Source of the DNA: an uncultured Latescibacterota bacterium | GTDB taxonomy: Bacteria; Latescibacterota; UBA2968; UBA8231 | Direction of reading: 5' to 3' | Assembly: GCA_951813615.1 (NCBI GenBank) | Contig: OX638377.1 | Coordinates: 1,922,001-1,986,000 of the forward strand | Length of the DNA: 64,000 nt | Position numbers and translations under genes: made by a program | Part shown: piece by piece, positions 44,032 to 54,255 of the stretch | How positions within the stretch are numbered: the first letter of the stretch is position 1 | How the letters are laid out: each line of letters starts with the position of its first letter | The notes under the pieces: model-generated | Told to the model about the DNA's origin: nothing | What the model saw: the letters and a program-made list of their open reading frames with translations, nothing else | Database searches by the model: none

Positions 44032-45932
44032 GAGGCTTGTTCCTCCCACATGGCAGCGTACACGCCGCCTTTTGCCACTAGGTCGTCGTGGTGTCCTTGC
44101 TCGGCGATACGGCCGTCTTTGAGGACGAGAATGCGGTCGGCCATGCGGGCTGAGCCAAGCCGGTGGCTGATCAACAGCGCGGTGCGGCCGACGAGCAGTT
44201 CGCCGAATTGTCGGTACACCTCGGCCTCAGCCATGGGGTCCAGCGCCGCGGTCGGCTCGTCGAGGATCAGCAACTCAGGCTGGCGGATGAATGCACGGGC
44301 AATGGCTAGGCGCTGCCACTCGCCCCCGGAAAGTCCTTGCCCGCCGTCGAGGACGTGTCCCACCGGGGTGTCGTAGCCTTGGGGCAGGCGCGCGGCGATA
44401 GCATCGACCCCGGCTCGCCGCGCTGCGTTTTCTACCACTGCTGGATCGGGTGGCAGCCACGCCGGCCACAAGTCGGTTCCCCGGTCGCTACTGCCGCTGC
44501 CGAGGGCACCGATGCCGATTGACTGGGAGACGGTGAGTTCAAAGTTGAAGAAGTCTTGGAATGCGGCGCTTACTGCGCTCGCAAGGCTTGTTCGGTCAAT
44601 ATCGCCGTAGTGGACGCCATCGACAGTGATCTCGCCCTCTGTTGGTTGGTACAGGCCCAACAGGAGCTTGGCGAGGGTCGATTTTCCCGCGCCGTTTGCG
44701 CCGACGAGGGCCACCCGTTCTCCGGGTTTGAGGTGCAAGTTTACACCCTGCAGGACGGGACGAGAGTTCTCGCCCTCGGTGGCGTCCGCTGCCGGATAGG
44801 CAAACCAGACATCTTCGACGGCAAATCCCTCGCGTAGCGGTTTGGGGAAGGGCTGGATTGGTTCGTGGTCGGCCGGTGGTCGTTTCAGCCAAGCGCCGTC
44901 GTCCTCGGGCAGGTCGAGAAACTCGCGCACATAGCTGATTTCAGCGTTTTGGTTTTGCAGTTCCCGCGAAAAATAGCCGAGGCTGGAACCGGCCCCTAGC
45001 ATGTCGTCCACGCCCCGGAACAGGGCGACAAAACGGCCGGGAGTGAGGAGCCGGTCGCCGAGAAAATAGGCCAGCGCAACGGCGACACCGGCCGAGACGC
45101 CGAAACGCAAACAGGTGATGGGAAGGCCCCCGCGAACCTGTTGCTGCTGTTGTCGCCAGAGTTGCTTCCGCAATGCTTGGCGCATGGCCCGCCACCGCTG
45201 GCTCAGGGTCTGGCGGAGGGCAAAAAGGCGCATCTCTTTTTGTTCGCCCCGGCCAGTTAGGACCCGATCGACGTAGCCAGCCCGGCGCATTTCCTCAGTC
45301 TGGCCGTAGGTGAAGCTCATAAACCGTCGGCTTTGTTCAATCGCCAGCCGGATCTGCGGTACCAGTACAATTAGAAGAGCCAGCGAGATCCACAGAGAGA
45401 CAGGGACGAACATGGCCGTAATGGAGAGGACTCGGATGCCGGCTTGGAATAGGTGCATGGCCGCGAAGAAGAACCGGTCGAGCTTCAAGCCTGGATTTTT
45501 GGCGCGTTCCAAGCGATCGTAAGACGCACTCACCTCAAAGAAGACGAGCGGCAGCCTCGACGCCTTGGCCAGAAAGCGACGGCCTAGCGCGTGTTCGAAG
45601 TTTTGTTCGAGCCGCAAGTGGAGGGCGTCCCGAATCTGCCATAGCACATCGCTTGTAAGTAGGAGGACGAGCCCGAATGCTATAAGCCACGGCAGAGTTT
45701 GTTCAAAGCCAGCACTTCCCGCACCAGCGGAGGCGACGACAGTATCGATGAGGTGCTGGGTGATGTAGATGAGTAGCGCGGGCTGGATGCCTAGGAGTAT
45801 TTGCACGGCGACGATGCCCAAGGCTGGCCCTCGGCCGTGTGACCAGACGTGGGTGAGGGTCCAGCGCAGGTTAGTCCATATGGCCGTTGCGCTCGTGCGT
45901 CGATTCCAGAACTCGGGATCGCTTCTCGACAA
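44019..45932 (-). CDS. ABC exporter half-transporter (membrane plus ATPase), first of a pair
   Basis: 637 aa from TTG 45932 with a strong AGGAGG just upstream. The membrane part covers residues about 1-350, then the ATPase: GANGAGKST, LSGGEWQRLAIARAFI, LLILDEPTAALDPMAEAEV and ISHRLGSARMADR. The two halves share layout and signature but are divergent in sequence, as in heterodimeric bacterial exporters. Both Walker B motifs retain the catalytic Glu, so neither ATP site is obviously dead. Confidence 0.88.
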   Translation of the reverse strand: MSRSDPEFWNRRTSATAIWTNLRWTLTHVWSHGRGPALGIVAVQILLGIQPALLIYITQHLIDTVVASAGAGSAGFEQTLPWLIAFGLVLLLTSDVLWQIRDALHLRLEQNFEHALGRRFLAKASRLPLVFFEVSASYDRLERAKNPGLKLDRFFFAAMHLFQAGIRVLSITAMFVPVSLWISLALLIVLVPQIRLAIEQSRRFMSFTYGQTEEMRRAGYVDRVLTGRGEQKEMRLFALRQTLSQRWRAMRQALRKQLWRQQQQQVRGGLPITCLRFGVSAGVAVALAYFLGDRLLTPGRFVALFRGVDDMLGAGSSLGYFSRELQNQNAEISYVREFLDLPEDDGAWLKRPPADHEPIQPFPKPLREGFAVEDVWFAYPAADATEGENSRPVLQGVNLHLKPGERVALVGANGAGKSTLAKLLLGLYQPTEGEITVDGVHYGDIDRTSLASAVSAAFQDFFNFELTVSQSIGIGALGSGSSDRGTDLWPAWLPPDPAVVENAARRAGVDAIAARLPQGYDTPVGHVLDGGQGLSGGEWQRLAIARAFIRQPELLILDEPTAALDPMAEAEVYRQFGELLVGRTALLISHRLGSARMADRILVLKDGRIAEQGHHDDLVAKGGVYAAMWEEQASWYR

Positions 45933-45959
45933 GGCTCCTCCTTAGCTGAAAAGCAACAA

Positions 45960-47534
45960 CTAGCGCGGCAGCACAGTCACTTCTACTTCGTCGATGACGA
46001 CAGCCCCTTCGGGGAGGCCGGAGAACAGCAAGTGGACGCCGAGGGCATTGTCGCCGTCGCGTATCGGCGGCGACGATAGATCGATAATGCAGGTCGTATG
46101 CGCGGGGAGCGGCCGTCCCTGATTCGGGTGCCGGCCATCGCTGTGCCAGATGTGGCGCACTTTGTCGGCGGGGATAGTCGTGCCGTTGATATCGACCTCA
46201 ATCTGGTCGTAAGGCCCCAAGCCCGTAGCGCGGAAGAACAGCTTGGCGAAGACGATCTCGTCGAAGTTTTCGTACAGGCGAAAATGATACTGCCCGTAAG
46301 GCTGTTTCTCGGTCCGCTCAAGCAGGATCTTATCGTCTCTGACGATCCCACCCGCGGTTTTGCCCGGAGATCCAAAGGCTGTGGAGCCACCCCACATGGG
46401 GTGAAAGAGATAGTGCCGAGCGCCCCCGGCAATTTTGGCCGGATCCCGCAGTTCTCGCAGGTAGCTAAGAGCCAGGGGATACATAGCTTCTGAGCCTGGA
46501 TCGCGGGTCGCTTTCCAGAAGGCATCCCAATGCATCTGAAAATTGTACATGGAAACCCCGTCGGCACCTTGGCGGGCAAACGAGTGAGCCAAGGCGCGGT
46601 AGTTTTCGAGCGTCAACGGCGGACCCGTGCGGTCGAGGTTGGCGCAATAGGGGAGGAGGCCGGGGATGAGTTCGCACTTGGTGTCCTTGGTGAGTTGGCT
46701 GAACTCTTGGTGCGGGGCGTTGCAATCCGAATACATGGCATCTTGGGGAGCGACGTAGTCGATGAGCGCTTCCGCTATCCAGGTGGGCACGTCGAGACCG
46801 CAGTTGTGGCACTCCTCCAACGTCTCTGGGACGCGGACCCCCAACAGCAGGTCGCGGCCCCGGCTGCTTCCAGCTTGGTCCAGCATGGCCCGCACCCGCT
46901 GGATCAATTCAGTCATAAGCGGTTGGCGCGCGCGCGCGAGGCTTCTATCGCCTTGGGGAGCAGGAAAGTAAAGACCTTCGCGGAAGACCAACTCAAGCCC
47001 ATCTACGTCGAACTGATCGACGACTTCCGCCATCACTGAAAAGAGGTAATCGCGCACCTCGGCAAAGGTAAAATCCATCCTGTTGCCGGGAACGAAGGCT
47101 AGGCCCTGCGGCATCTCCGCAATTTTCCACTGCGGGTTCTTGTGGAGAAACATCCCCCCTTGGTCGGGTGCGCCGTGGCTGTCGTTCATGCGAAAACCGG
47201 CGAGGAAGTTCATCCTGTGCTTGCGGGCTTGGTCGAGCATCACCTGCAGCGGCATGATCCCGTCGTCCATCATGGGAATAAAGCGCCGGTGCTGGGGACG
47301 GGCGTCGTACTCGAAGCGCGGGGAGCGAAAGTACAAGGTCCAGCCGGCGTTATAGACCTCTTGGATAAAGGTATCGGGCTTGTTGGCGGCGACGTTGTCG
47401 ATTATGCGCCGCAACTCCTCTGGCTTGGCCGGGTGTGACGTTATGAGGGGACGTGCCCTGCCCGGATCAAAATCGTAGTTAGCATTGCCCGAGGGGTCGC
47501 TGACGTAGATGAGCCTCCATTTGTCGTGCGGCAT
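45960..47534 (-). CDS. TIM-barrel glycoside-hydrolase-like protein
   Basis: About 524 aa from ATG 47534 with GGAGG 8 nt before it. DKWRLIYVSDPSGNANYDFDPG opens the barrel. Later segments EVVDQFDVDGLELVFREGLYF, LLLGVRVPETLEECHNCGLD and RQGADGVSMYNFQMHWD resemble glycosyl-hydrolase-like (GHL10-type) barrels, with candidate carboxylates in GLELVFRE. The C-terminal 130 residues form a beta sandwich ending in VVIDEVEVTVL. No signal peptide. Catalytic role inferred. A longer in-frame start (47603) lacks a ribosome site. Confidence 0.7.
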   Translation of the reverse strand: MPHDKWRLIYVSDPSGNANYDFDPGRARPLITSHPAKPEELRRIIDNVAANKPDTFIQEVYNAGWTLYFRSPRFEYDARPQHRRFIPMMDDGIMPLQVMLDQARKHRMNFLAGFRMNDSHGAPDQGGMFLHKNPQWKIAEMPQGLAFVPGNRMDFTFAEVRDYLFSVMAEVVDQFDVDGLELVFREGLYFPAPQGDRSLARARQPLMTELIQRVRAMLDQAGSSRGRDLLLGVRVPETLEECHNCGLDVPTWIAEALIDYVAPQDAMYSDCNAPHQEFSQLTKDTKCELIPGLLPYCANLDRTGPPLTLENYRALAHSFARQGADGVSMYNFQMHWDAFWKATRDPGSEAMYPLALSYLRELRDPAKIAGGARHYLFHPMWGGSTAFGSPGKTAGGIVRDDKILLERTEKQPYGQYHFRLYENFDEIVFAKLFFRATGLGPYDQIEVDINGTTIPADKVRHIWHSDGRHPNQGRPLPAHTTCIIDLSSPPIRDGDNALGVHLLFSGLPEGAVVIDEVEVTVLPR

Positions 47535-47667
47535 CTCTTGTCCTCCAGTAAGGGCTAACTTCGCCGAGTCGCAGGGTTGTGCGGACGACTTCTGCTTGAC
47601 CAACTATGCGGTTCTCGCCTTTAAGCGAAGCAACGTTTATTTTTGATGGAGTAAAAAGGAAGGGCTT

Positions 47668-47694
47668 TTCGGTGGAACGGTACCGACCACCGAA
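47668..47694 (-). terminator. Weak hairpin downstream of tRNA-Ala
   Basis: TTCGGTGG / CCACCGAA perfect 8-bp stem with an 11-nt loop, followed on the minus strand by TT-rich sequence about 10 nt later (CTTCCTTTTT). It could end the tRNA transcript. Confidence 0.35.
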
Positions 47695-47747
47695 TGTGCG
47701 TCGCAGTCAGGCCGGCCTTGTGTCCAATCCGTGTGTGACGCGATGTA

Positions 47748-47823
47748 TGGTGGAGCTGATCGGGATCGAACCGACGACCTCAGGCTTGCAAAGCCCGCGC
47801 TCTCCCAGCTGAGCTACAGCCCC
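47748..47823 (-). tRNA. tRNA-Ala (anticodon UGC)
   Basis: 76 nt including an encoded CCA. The acceptor stem GGGGCTG/CAGCTCC contains the G3-U70 wobble that defines alanine tRNA. The anticodon loop TTTGCAA sits on a CGGGC/GCCTG stem, and the T-arm GTCGGTTCGATCCCGAT is standard. It stands alone rather than in an rRNA operon. Confidence 0.96.
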
Positions 47824-47839
47824 ATATCCAGTGTGTGAA

Positions 47840-47868
47840 AAATTAAGTTAGTGGCTGCACGGCGTCAA
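47840..47868 (-). promoter_or_regulatory. Promoter of tRNA-Ala
   Basis: On the minus strand TTGACG (47868-47863), a 17-bp spacer, then TAATTT (47845-47840), ending 16 bp before the tRNA 5' end. Confidence 0.55.
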
Positions 47869-47897
47869 CGCGGCTACGCGTAAGCGAAAGGCAGAAT

Positions 47898-49079
47898 ATG
47901 GCAGATCCAGTTGTAGTCAGCGCTCGGCGCACGGCCACGGGCCGTTTTGGCGGTGCGTTGCAAGACGTGACGGCTGTGGAGTTGGGCGGCAAGGTACTCG
48001 CCGCGGCATTGGCAGAGTGCCAAGTGGAAGCGGGCGAAGTAGATGAAGTGCTGATGGGCATGGTCTATCAGGGTGGGGCCGGGGCCAATCCGGCGCGTCA
48101 GGCGGCCATCGCCGCTGGATTGCCGTACGAGGTGCCGTCAACGACGGTCAACAAGCTCTGCGGCTCGGGGTTGAAAGCCATCGGGTTGGCCGCTCAGAGC
48201 CTGCGGGCCGGCGAAGCCGAGGTGGTGCTGGCGGGGGGCATGGAAAACATGAGTCAGGCACCCTACGTCCTGCATGGGGGGCGATGGGGCCAAAGACTAG
48301 GACACGGCCAGGTCGAGGATATGCTATTGCTCGATGGGCTGTGGGATTGTTTTTACGACTGTCACATGGGGGTTACGGCCGAGAACTTGGCCGCAGAATA
48401 CGGGATTACTCGCGCCGAGCAAGACCAATTTGCCGCGCGGAGTCAACAGCGGTGGGCCAGCGCCCAAGAGCAGCAGGCGTTTAAAGATCAGATTGTGCCC
48501 ATATCCATCGCGCAAAAAGGTGGGGAAACCATCTTTGCAACAGATGAGCATCCGCGTCCCGGGACTACTGTTGAGCAGCTAAGTCAGCTCAAACCGGCGT
48601 TCAAGAAAGATGGGACCGTAACTGCGGGCAATGCTTCGGGGATCAACGATGGAGCCGCCGCGCTGCTGTTGATGACCGCAGAAGGGGCCAAGGCGCGTGG
48701 GCTGGTGCCGCTGGCCTATCTTCGGGGAACGGCCAGTGCTGGCGTCGATCCCCGCATTATGGGCATCGGCCCGGCACCAGCGATCCGCAAGCTGTTGGCT
48801 CAGACCGGTACCCGGCTCGAAGACGTAGATCGGATCGAACTCAACGAAGCCTTTGCCGCCCAGAGCTTGGCTGTGGGCCGAGAGCTGGGTTGGGACTGGG
48901 ACAAGGTCAACGTCCAAGGCGGGGCCATTGCTCTCGGCCACGCAGTCGGTGCCAGTGGTGCGCGCATCGCCACCACGCTTTTGTACCAGATGCAACAGCA
49001 CAGCGTCAGGCTGGGTATAGCCGCGCTGTGCATTGGCGGGGGGATGGGCATTGCTACTCTCTTCGAGCGAGTGGGATAA
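47898..49079 (+). CDS. Acetyl-CoA acetyltransferase (thiolase)
   Basis: 393 aa. Catalytic residues: C88 in [15 protein letters not shown]348 in [16 protein letters not shown] and C378 in [20 protein letters not shown] at the N-terminus and NEAFAAQ are further thiolase II marks. Biosynthetic-type length; it condenses two acetyl-CoA or cleaves acetoacetyl-CoA. Stands alone; convergent with the SSB gene. Confidence 0.94.
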   Translation: MADPVVVSARRTATGRFGGALQDVTAVELGGKVLAAALAECQVEAGEVDEVLMGMVYQGGAGANPARQAAIAAGLPYEVPSTTVNKLCGSGLKAIGLAAQSLRAGEAEVVLAGGMENMSQAPYVLHGGRWGQRLGHGQVEDMLLLDGLWDCFYDCHMGVTAENLAAEYGITRAEQDQFAARSQQRWASAQEQQAFKDQIVPISIAQKGGETIFATDEHPRPGTTVEQLSQLKPAFKKDGTVTAGNASGINDGAAALLLMTAEGAKARGLVPLAYLRGTASAGVDPRIMGIGPAPAIRKLLAQTGTRLEDVDRIELNEAFAAQSLAVGRELGWDWDKVNVQGGAIALGHAVGASGARIATTLLYQMQQHSVRLGIAALCIGGGMGIATLFERVG

Positions 49080-49150
49080 GCGCAGGCTGGGCGCGGCACG
49101 TCTCGTTCGTCCGCCGACTGCACCCGCCTGCCTGCACACACTCCACTCGC

Positions 49151-49552
49151 TCAAGCCTCTTGGAGGTTGGCTTCTTCCTGCGCGTCTTCCTCCTGTAGGT
49201 CTTCCTCATCTCTTTCTAGAATTTGCAGGTTTCGCACCTGCACTTGGACGCGGAAGTGAGGCTGGTCGTTGTCGTCGCGCCAAGAGTGGCTTTGCAGGCG
49301 GCCGGTGATAAAGACAGGCGTGCCCTTGTGCAGGCGTTTGGCCAAGGTCTCGGCGGCTTTCTGCCAGAGGACGATGTCAAAGAAGGAGGTCTCCTCTTGC
49401 CACTCTTGATTGCGGTCGCGATAGGAGCGATTGACGGCGACCCGTCCCCGCAGGCGGGCGGTGCCGTTGTCCATGAAGCGGAAGTCGGGATCTTGCACCA
49501 AGCGGCCGCTGAGGGCGACTTGGTTGATGTTGGGCATTCTTAGGGTCGGCAT
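49151..49552 (-). CDS. ssb: Single-stranded DNA-binding protein
   Basis: 133 aa, an OB-fold SSB: NQVALSGRLVQDPDFRFMDNGTARLRGRVAVNR, SFFDIVLWQKAAETLAKRLHKG and VFITGRLQSHSWRD. The C-terminus is a short acidic tail (EEDLQEEDAQEEANLQEA) without the usual DDDIPF-type tip that binds partner proteins. It may be a secondary SSB or the lineage's variant. AGGAG precedes ATG 49552; ATG 49537 is possible. Confidence 0.88.
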   Translation of the reverse strand: MPTLRMPNINQVALSGRLVQDPDFRFMDNGTARLRGRVAVNRSYRDRNQEWQEETSFFDIVLWQKAAETLAKRLHKGTPVFITGRLQSHSWRDDNDQPHFRVQVQVRNLQILERDEEDLQEEDAQEEANLQEA

Positions 49553-49660
49553 GAAGTTTTCTCCTGATAGATGAATGAGTGAGATGTCCGCTGGCGGACC
49601 GTGTGGCTATGGCGTTAGCAGGAAGTGTGCCAGTGAGTCATATAACACCCATAATAGTTT

Positions 49661-49695
49661 GTTCGACAATCTGTTATATAGATTATTTGACGAAC
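49661..49695. promoter_or_regulatory. Imperfect dyad before the DNA methylase gene
   Basis: GTTCG...CGAAC outer arms and AATCT...AGATT inner arms surround an AT-rich centre, in the divergent ssb/methylase gap, 38 bp before the methylase ATG. Possible operator. Confidence 0.3.
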
Positions 49696-49732
49696 TGCCA
49701 TAAGCAGCCATTGCCCCAAATGGGACACACCA

Positions 49733-51199
49733 ATGAGTAACGAGGGAAACGCGAAGACGCTAGCGCAGCACTTTACGCCCGCAGCGGTAGCACAACTGGC
49801 TTGGGACGCGGTACGCACGCTCGCGGGAAGCGATCTGGCTGCTGGTTCACGCGTGGTTGATCCAGCGGCGGGCGAAGGAGCGTTGTTGGGTGTCGTCGGG
49901 CAAGCCTATGAAACTACGGGCATTGAGATCGACGAGGGACTAGCTGAGCGGGGGCGCAGTCAGGCCGATCGTTTTTACACTGGCGACGGCTTGCTCGGCA
50001 CTTTTCCCGAGGTGGAAGACGGGTCGTTCGATTGCGTGGTGGCCAACCCGCCTTTTGGCAAGTTGGGGCCGATGCTGTCTTTGTTCGGGGAGGATGGCCC
50101 CTACCGGCTCGCCCAGCGCTTTAGGCTACTCGATGGACAAAAGCAGGTGCGCGCCTTCCCGGTGGAATTGCTTTTTGTCGAACGCGCACTGCAACTGATC
50201 CGGCCCGCTGGTTGGCTGGCCCTGATATTGCCCGAGGGAATTCTCGCCAATGCCCGGCAGCAGGGCGCGCGCGACTGGCTGCTAACGCGCGCTGAGGTGC
50301 GGGCCGTCGTCGCCCTGCCCGGAGCCTTCAACAAGGTGCAGACGGCCTTAGTCGTCTTGCGCTACAGCAAGCCGCTGGCCCGGACCAAGGCGCGGCTGAT
50401 CGCGCCGGTCGGGAAGAACCCGAGCGTGGAGCAGTACGCGCAGCGCTCCGGGCTTTTGCTCGGTACTCCGGCCCGCCGTGGACAGGAGGCTACGCTCCTG
50501 ACTGTAGAGCAGCGCACACTGCGCGCCCAGCGTTGGGACCCGCGCTTCTGGCAAGGGCGCGCTTTTGTGCGCCGCTTGGCAGGCCGCTTGCGGTTGGTCC
50601 CGTTGGGAGAGTACATCTGCCATTTGACGTATGGGCCGATTGTTACAGGTAGCCATCCTCAGCACGTAGAGGCCGGAGTGCCGGTTATCCGACAGGGCGA
50701 CATTGCTGAAACTGGGCTCGACGAGCGTGCGCTTTTGTGCGTCGCGCCTGCCAGTGCGCACGATCCCCCGCGCAGCCGCGTGCGCTTCGGGGACTTGCTG
50801 TTGTCGCGGTCTGGGGCCGGAGCCTTGGGCCGGAACCGCCTCGCGGTATATTTGGGGAACGGGCCGGCCAATGTGGGTTGTTTTGTCGATTTGATCCGCT
50901 TGGAGGGGCTCAATCCGTTTTACGCTTGGTTTTTCTTTAAGACGAGACTGGGGCGCGAGCAGATCGCCGCCTACGCCAACGGAGTGGGCACGCCGAATAT
51001 CAGCTTCGGCGAAATTCGCGCGTTGCAGATTGCGGCCTTGCCCTCGGCCTATCAGGAAGCGCTTGAAAGGCGCTATCGGGAACAAGTGTGGCCCCTGCAC
51101 TGCCGCCGCGAGCATGCGGAATTTCGCGCTGAAGCAGAGCGGCACTTCCGCGCTATCGTCGGCGAGCTAGAAGACTACCTGCAGACGCAACGCCAATAG
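49733..51199 (+). CDS. N6-adenine DNA methylase fused to a type I specificity-like domain
   Basis: 488 aa. The methylase part has QHFTPAAVAQLAWD, SAM motif I VVDPAAGEG (residues 41-49) and the catalytic NPPFG (105-109), the gamma-class N6-adenine order of HsdM. From about residue 285 a single HsdS-like target-recognition half follows (LVPLGEYICHLTYGPI, VPVIRQGDIAETGL, FGDLLLSRSGAG, GVGTPNISFGEIRALQI). No restriction nuclease, HsdR or second S half is nearby, so it looks like a solitary methylase. Its target sequence cannot be predicted here. Confidence 0.85.
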   Translation: MSNEGNAKTLAQHFTPAAVAQLAWDAVRTLAGSDLAAGSRVVDPAAGEGALLGVVGQAYETTGIEIDEGLAERGRSQADRFYTGDGLLGTFPEVEDGSFDCVVANPPFGKLGPMLSLFGEDGPYRLAQRFRLLDGQKQVRAFPVELLFVERALQLIRPAGWLALILPEGILANARQQGARDWLLTRAEVRAVVALPGAFNKVQTALVVLRYSKPLARTKARLIAPVGKNPSVEQYAQRSGLLLGTPARRGQEATLLTVEQRTLRAQRWDPRFWQGRAFVRRLAGRLRLVPLGEYICHLTYGPIVTGSHPQHVEAGVPVIRQGDIAETGLDERALLCVAPASAHDPPRSRVRFGDLLLSRSGAGALGRNRLAVYLGNGPANVGCFVDLIRLEGLNPFYAWFFFKTRLGREQIAAYANGVGTPNISFGEIRALQIAALPSAYQEALERRYREQVWPLHCRREHAEFRAEAERHFRAIVGELEDYLQTQRQ

Positions 51200-51244
51200 G
51201 TAGCTCTATCGCCAACGCCCATCGAATCGTATTTTATCATAACT

Positions 51245-53305
51245 ATGTCCGATCCCAAGCACACCAACCGCCTCGCCGACGAATCCAGCCCGTACTTGCG
51301 CCAGCACGCCCACAATCCCGTCGATTGGTATCCCTGGGGTGAGGAGGCACTGGCTGCGGCCCGGGACGCCGATCAGCCCATCTTGCTCTCAGTGGGGTAT
51401 TCAGCCTGTCATTGGTGCCACGTCATGGAGCGCGAATCCTTTGAAAACGAGCAAATCGCCCAGCGCATGAACGAGCACTTTATCAACATCAAGGTCGATC
51501 GCGAGGAACGGCCCGATGTCGATGAGATTTACATGACGGCGGTGCAAGCCATGACCGGCCAAGGGGGCTGGCCGATGACAGTGTTCCTAACGCCGGATTT
51601 GCAGCCTTTTTACGGCGGGACGTACTTCCCCCCCGAAGACCGCCACGGGCGGCCGGGCTTTCCCAGGGTGCTGCAAGCGATAGCGGATTACTACCGGGAA
51701 AACCGCGCTGGCGTCGCCGAAAAGACCGCCGAACTCATGCGCGCACTCCAGCAACACGCCGAGTTCTTGACGCCGGGCGGCGTCCCCGGAGAAGAGATTC
51801 TCGACGGGGCATGTGAGCAACTCAAATCCACGTATGACCCCCAATACGGAGGGTTTGGCGGCGCGCCCAAATTTCCGCCGAGCATGAGCTTGTCCCTGCT
51901 GTTGCGGCGCTATGCCAGACGAGGTGACCAGCGCGCGCTAGAAATCGCCGAGCACACGCTCAAGTGCATGGCTAGGGGAGGGATGTACGACCAGCTTGGA
52001 GGAGGTTTTCACCGCTACTCAGTGGACGAGCGCTGGCTAGTACCTCATTTCGAGAAGATGCTCTACGACAACGCCTTGCTGGTGTGGACTTATCTCGAAG
52101 CCTATCAGGCGACTCAAGATGAATTCTACCGCGAGGTCGTCGAGCACACCCTCGGCTATGTGCTGCGCGAGATGACGCAGCCCGAAGGCGGCTTCTACGC
52201 GGCTCAGGATGCGGACAGCGAGGGCGAAGAAGGCCTGTTTTTTACTTGGCTCTTAGAGGAGATTGAGGAACTGTTGGGCGAAGAAGATGCCGCGCTCTTT
52301 GCCCGCTATTACGGCGTTGTGCCCGAGGGCAACTTTGAGCACGGGCGCAATATCTTGCACGTGGAAAACGAGCTAGAAGGGTTTGCCCGCTTCCTCAAAG
52401 TAGAGCCAGAGCGGCTGGCGCAAGTAGTAGAGCGCGGGAGCGAGGTGCTGCTTGCGGCGCGGCAACAGCGCATTGCCCCTGGGCGCGACGACAAAATTCT
52501 GACGGCTTGGAACGGGCTGATGATCAGTGCGATGGCCCGTGCCTATCAGGTCATCGGGGAGGACCGCTACCTGCGAGCGGCTGTTGAGGCGGCAGACTTC
52601 ATCTTGGAGCACATGGTCTGCGACGGCCGTCTCCTGCACACCTACAAGGACGGTCAGGCGCGGATTCCAGCCTATCAGGACGATTACGCCTGTCTGGTCA
52701 ACGGCCTGCTCGACCTGTATGAGGCGAGTTTTGAGTTGCGTTTCTTTGCCACGGCCGAGCACTGGGCCGCCGAGATGGTTGCGCGATTTTGGGATGGAGA
52801 GCACGGGGGATTTTTCTATGTGGGGGCCGAGGCGACCGACTTGATCGTGCGGACTAAGAACCCATTTGACAACGCCATTCCCTCGGGGAACTCCATGGGT
52901 GCGTTGGCTCTTTTGCGCTTGGCGGCGATGAAGGGCGATCAGGCGTTGTGGCAGCAGGGCGAGCAGACGCTCGTCCTTTTCGAACAGCTATTGCGCCGTG
53001 CTCCCTCCGCCGGAGCGCAAATGCTCTGTGCGCTCGACTTCTACTTGGCTAGGCCCACGGAGGTTGCCTTGGTGGGGGACCAAGCCGAGTGTAGCGCTTT
53101 TGCGGCTGCGTTGCACCGGTGCTTCGTGCCCAATAAGGTCGTGTTGGCTGCTGGCGTTGGGGTGGGTGAAGCCGAGGCTGCGTTGCCGCTGTTGGAGGGG
53201 AAGTTGGCGGTTGGCGGTCGGGCGTACGTGTGCCGCGACGCGACTTGCTCGCAGCCGCTGTCCACGGTCGCGGATTTGGTGAAGCAGCTAAAGGCCGAGG
53301 GATGA
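51245..53305 (+). CDS. YyaL/SSP411-type protein (DUF255 thioredoxin plus toroid)
   Basis: 686 aa. Opens with [29 protein letters not shown], the DUF255 signature, then a thioredoxin-like centre C55-x2-C58 ([14 protein letters not shown]). The rest is an alpha/alpha toroid of the six-hairpin type ([51 protein letters not shown]). Widespread from bacteria to animals (spermatogenesis-associated protein 20); biochemical role unsettled. Its TGA overlaps the cysK ATG. Confidence 0.93.
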   Translation: MSDPKHTNRLADESSPYLRQHAHNPVDWYPWGEEALAAARDADQPILLSVGYSACHWCHVMERESFENEQIAQRMNEHFINIKVDREERPDVDEIYMTAVQAMTGQGGWPMTVFLTPDLQPFYGGTYFPPEDRHGRPGFPRVLQAIADYYRENRAGVAEKTAELMRALQQHAEFLTPGGVPGEEILDGACEQLKSTYDPQYGGFGGAPKFPPSMSLSLLLRRYARRGDQRALEIAEHTLKCMARGGMYDQLGGGFHRYSVDERWLVPHFEKMLYDNALLVWTYLEAYQATQDEFYREVVEHTLGYVLREMTQPEGGFYAAQDADSEGEEGLFFTWLLEEIEELLGEEDAALFARYYGVVPEGNFEHGRNILHVENELEGFARFLKVEPERLAQVVERGSEVLLAARQQRIAPGRDDKILTAWNGLMISAMARAYQVIGEDRYLRAAVEAADFILEHMVCDGRLLHTYKDGQARIPAYQDDYACLVNGLLDLYEASFELRFFATAEHWAAEMVARFWDGEHGGFFYVGAEATDLIVRTKNPFDNAIPSGNSMGALALLRLAAMKGDQALWQQGEQTLVLFEQLLRRAPSAGAQMLCALDFYLARPTEVALVGDQAECSAFAAALHRCFVPNKVVLAAGVGVGEAEAALPLLEGKLAVGGRAYVCRDATCSQPLSTVADLVKQLKAEG

Positions 53306-54255
53306 GCAAGCGCAAGACCGCAGACGACATGTTGCAGTTAGTGGGGGACACGCCCCTCGTGTGCCTCTACCGAGTCGCGCCGGCCAACGGCAGCCAGCTC
53401 TACGGCAAACTCGAAGCGCGCAACCCAACTGGCAGCGTCAAAGACCGCATCGGCGTCAGCATGATCCGCGCGGCCGAGGCAGCAGGCCAGCTCAAAAAGG
53501 GCATGACCATCGTCGAGCCTACCAGTGGCAATACTGGGATCGCGCTGGCTCTCGCCGCGGCCGTATTGGGCTACCGACTAGTGCTGACCATGCCCGAGAG
53601 CATGAGCTTGGAGCGGCGGCAAGTCATGGCCAGTTACGGCGCAGAGATTGCGCTGACGCCCGCAGTCGAAGACATGGCCGGGGCCATCCGCAAAGCCGAA
53701 GAGCTCAAAGCTGCCGATCCCGAAGGCGTGTTTATTCCCCAGCAATTTTCTAACCCGGCCAACCCGGAGGCCCATCGCCGGGCCACAGCCGAGGAAATCC
53801 TCGCGGCCACCGGCGGTGAGCTAGACGCCTTTGTCGCTGGAGTCGGGACTGGCGGGACCATAACCGGCGTTGGGGAAGTGCTCAAGAAGGCCGTGCCGGA
53901 TGTGCGCGTAGTGGCGGTTGAGCCTAAGCGCTCGCCCGTACTCTCGGGGGGTACAGCCGACCTACACGGCATTCAGGGGATTGGCGCGGGTTTTGTACCC
54001 GAAGTCCTCGATCGAGAATTGATCGACCAGATCGTGCAGATAGACGACGACGAGGCTTTTCACTGCACTCGCCGCTTGGCCCGCGAGGAAGGGTTGCTGT
54101 TGGGGCCTTCGTCTGGGGCCAATGTAGCAGCCAGCTTGCAGGTAGCTAGTGCCCTAGGTCCAGAAGCCCGTCTGGTGACCATGCTCTGCGATACTGGGTT
54201 TCGCTATTTTAGCGTCGATGGGTTTATCGACTCAGTAGAGTCAGCGCAAGAGTAA
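53302..54255 (+). CDS. cysK: Cysteine synthase (O-acetylserine sulfhydrylase)
   Basis: 317 aa from ATG 53302 (ATGA overlap). PLP lysine K47 in [11 protein letters not shown], substrate loop [15 protein letters not shown] phosphate loop [12 protein letters not shown] and the C-terminal [11 protein letters not shown]. Makes cysteine from O-acetylserine and sulfide; the Fe-S/sulfur genes lie 3 kb further on. An in-frame start at 53230 is only upstream overlap. Its end overlaps the convergent protease gene by 15 bp. Confidence 0.94.
   Translation: MSKRKTADDMLQLVGDTPLVCLYRVAPANGSQLYGKLEARNPTGSVKDRIGVSMIRAAEAAGQLKKGMTIVEPTSGNTGIALALAAAVLGYRLVLTMPESMSLERRQVMASYGAEIALTPAVEDMAGAIRKAEELKAADPEGVFIPQQFSNPANPEAHRRATAEEILAATGGELDAFVAGVGTGGTITGVGEVLKKAVPDVRVVAVEPKRSPVLSGGTADLHGIQGIGAGFVPEVLDRELIDQIVQIDDDEAFHCTRRLAREEGLLLGPSSGANVAASLQVASALGPEARLVTMLCDTGFRYFSVDGFIDSVESAQE

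Noticed and set aside
42208..45932. ABC exporter pair as a bacteriocin or lantibiotic exporter
   Set aside because: No peptidase C39 domain, precursor peptide or modification enzyme gene is nearby; only a generic exporter call is supported.
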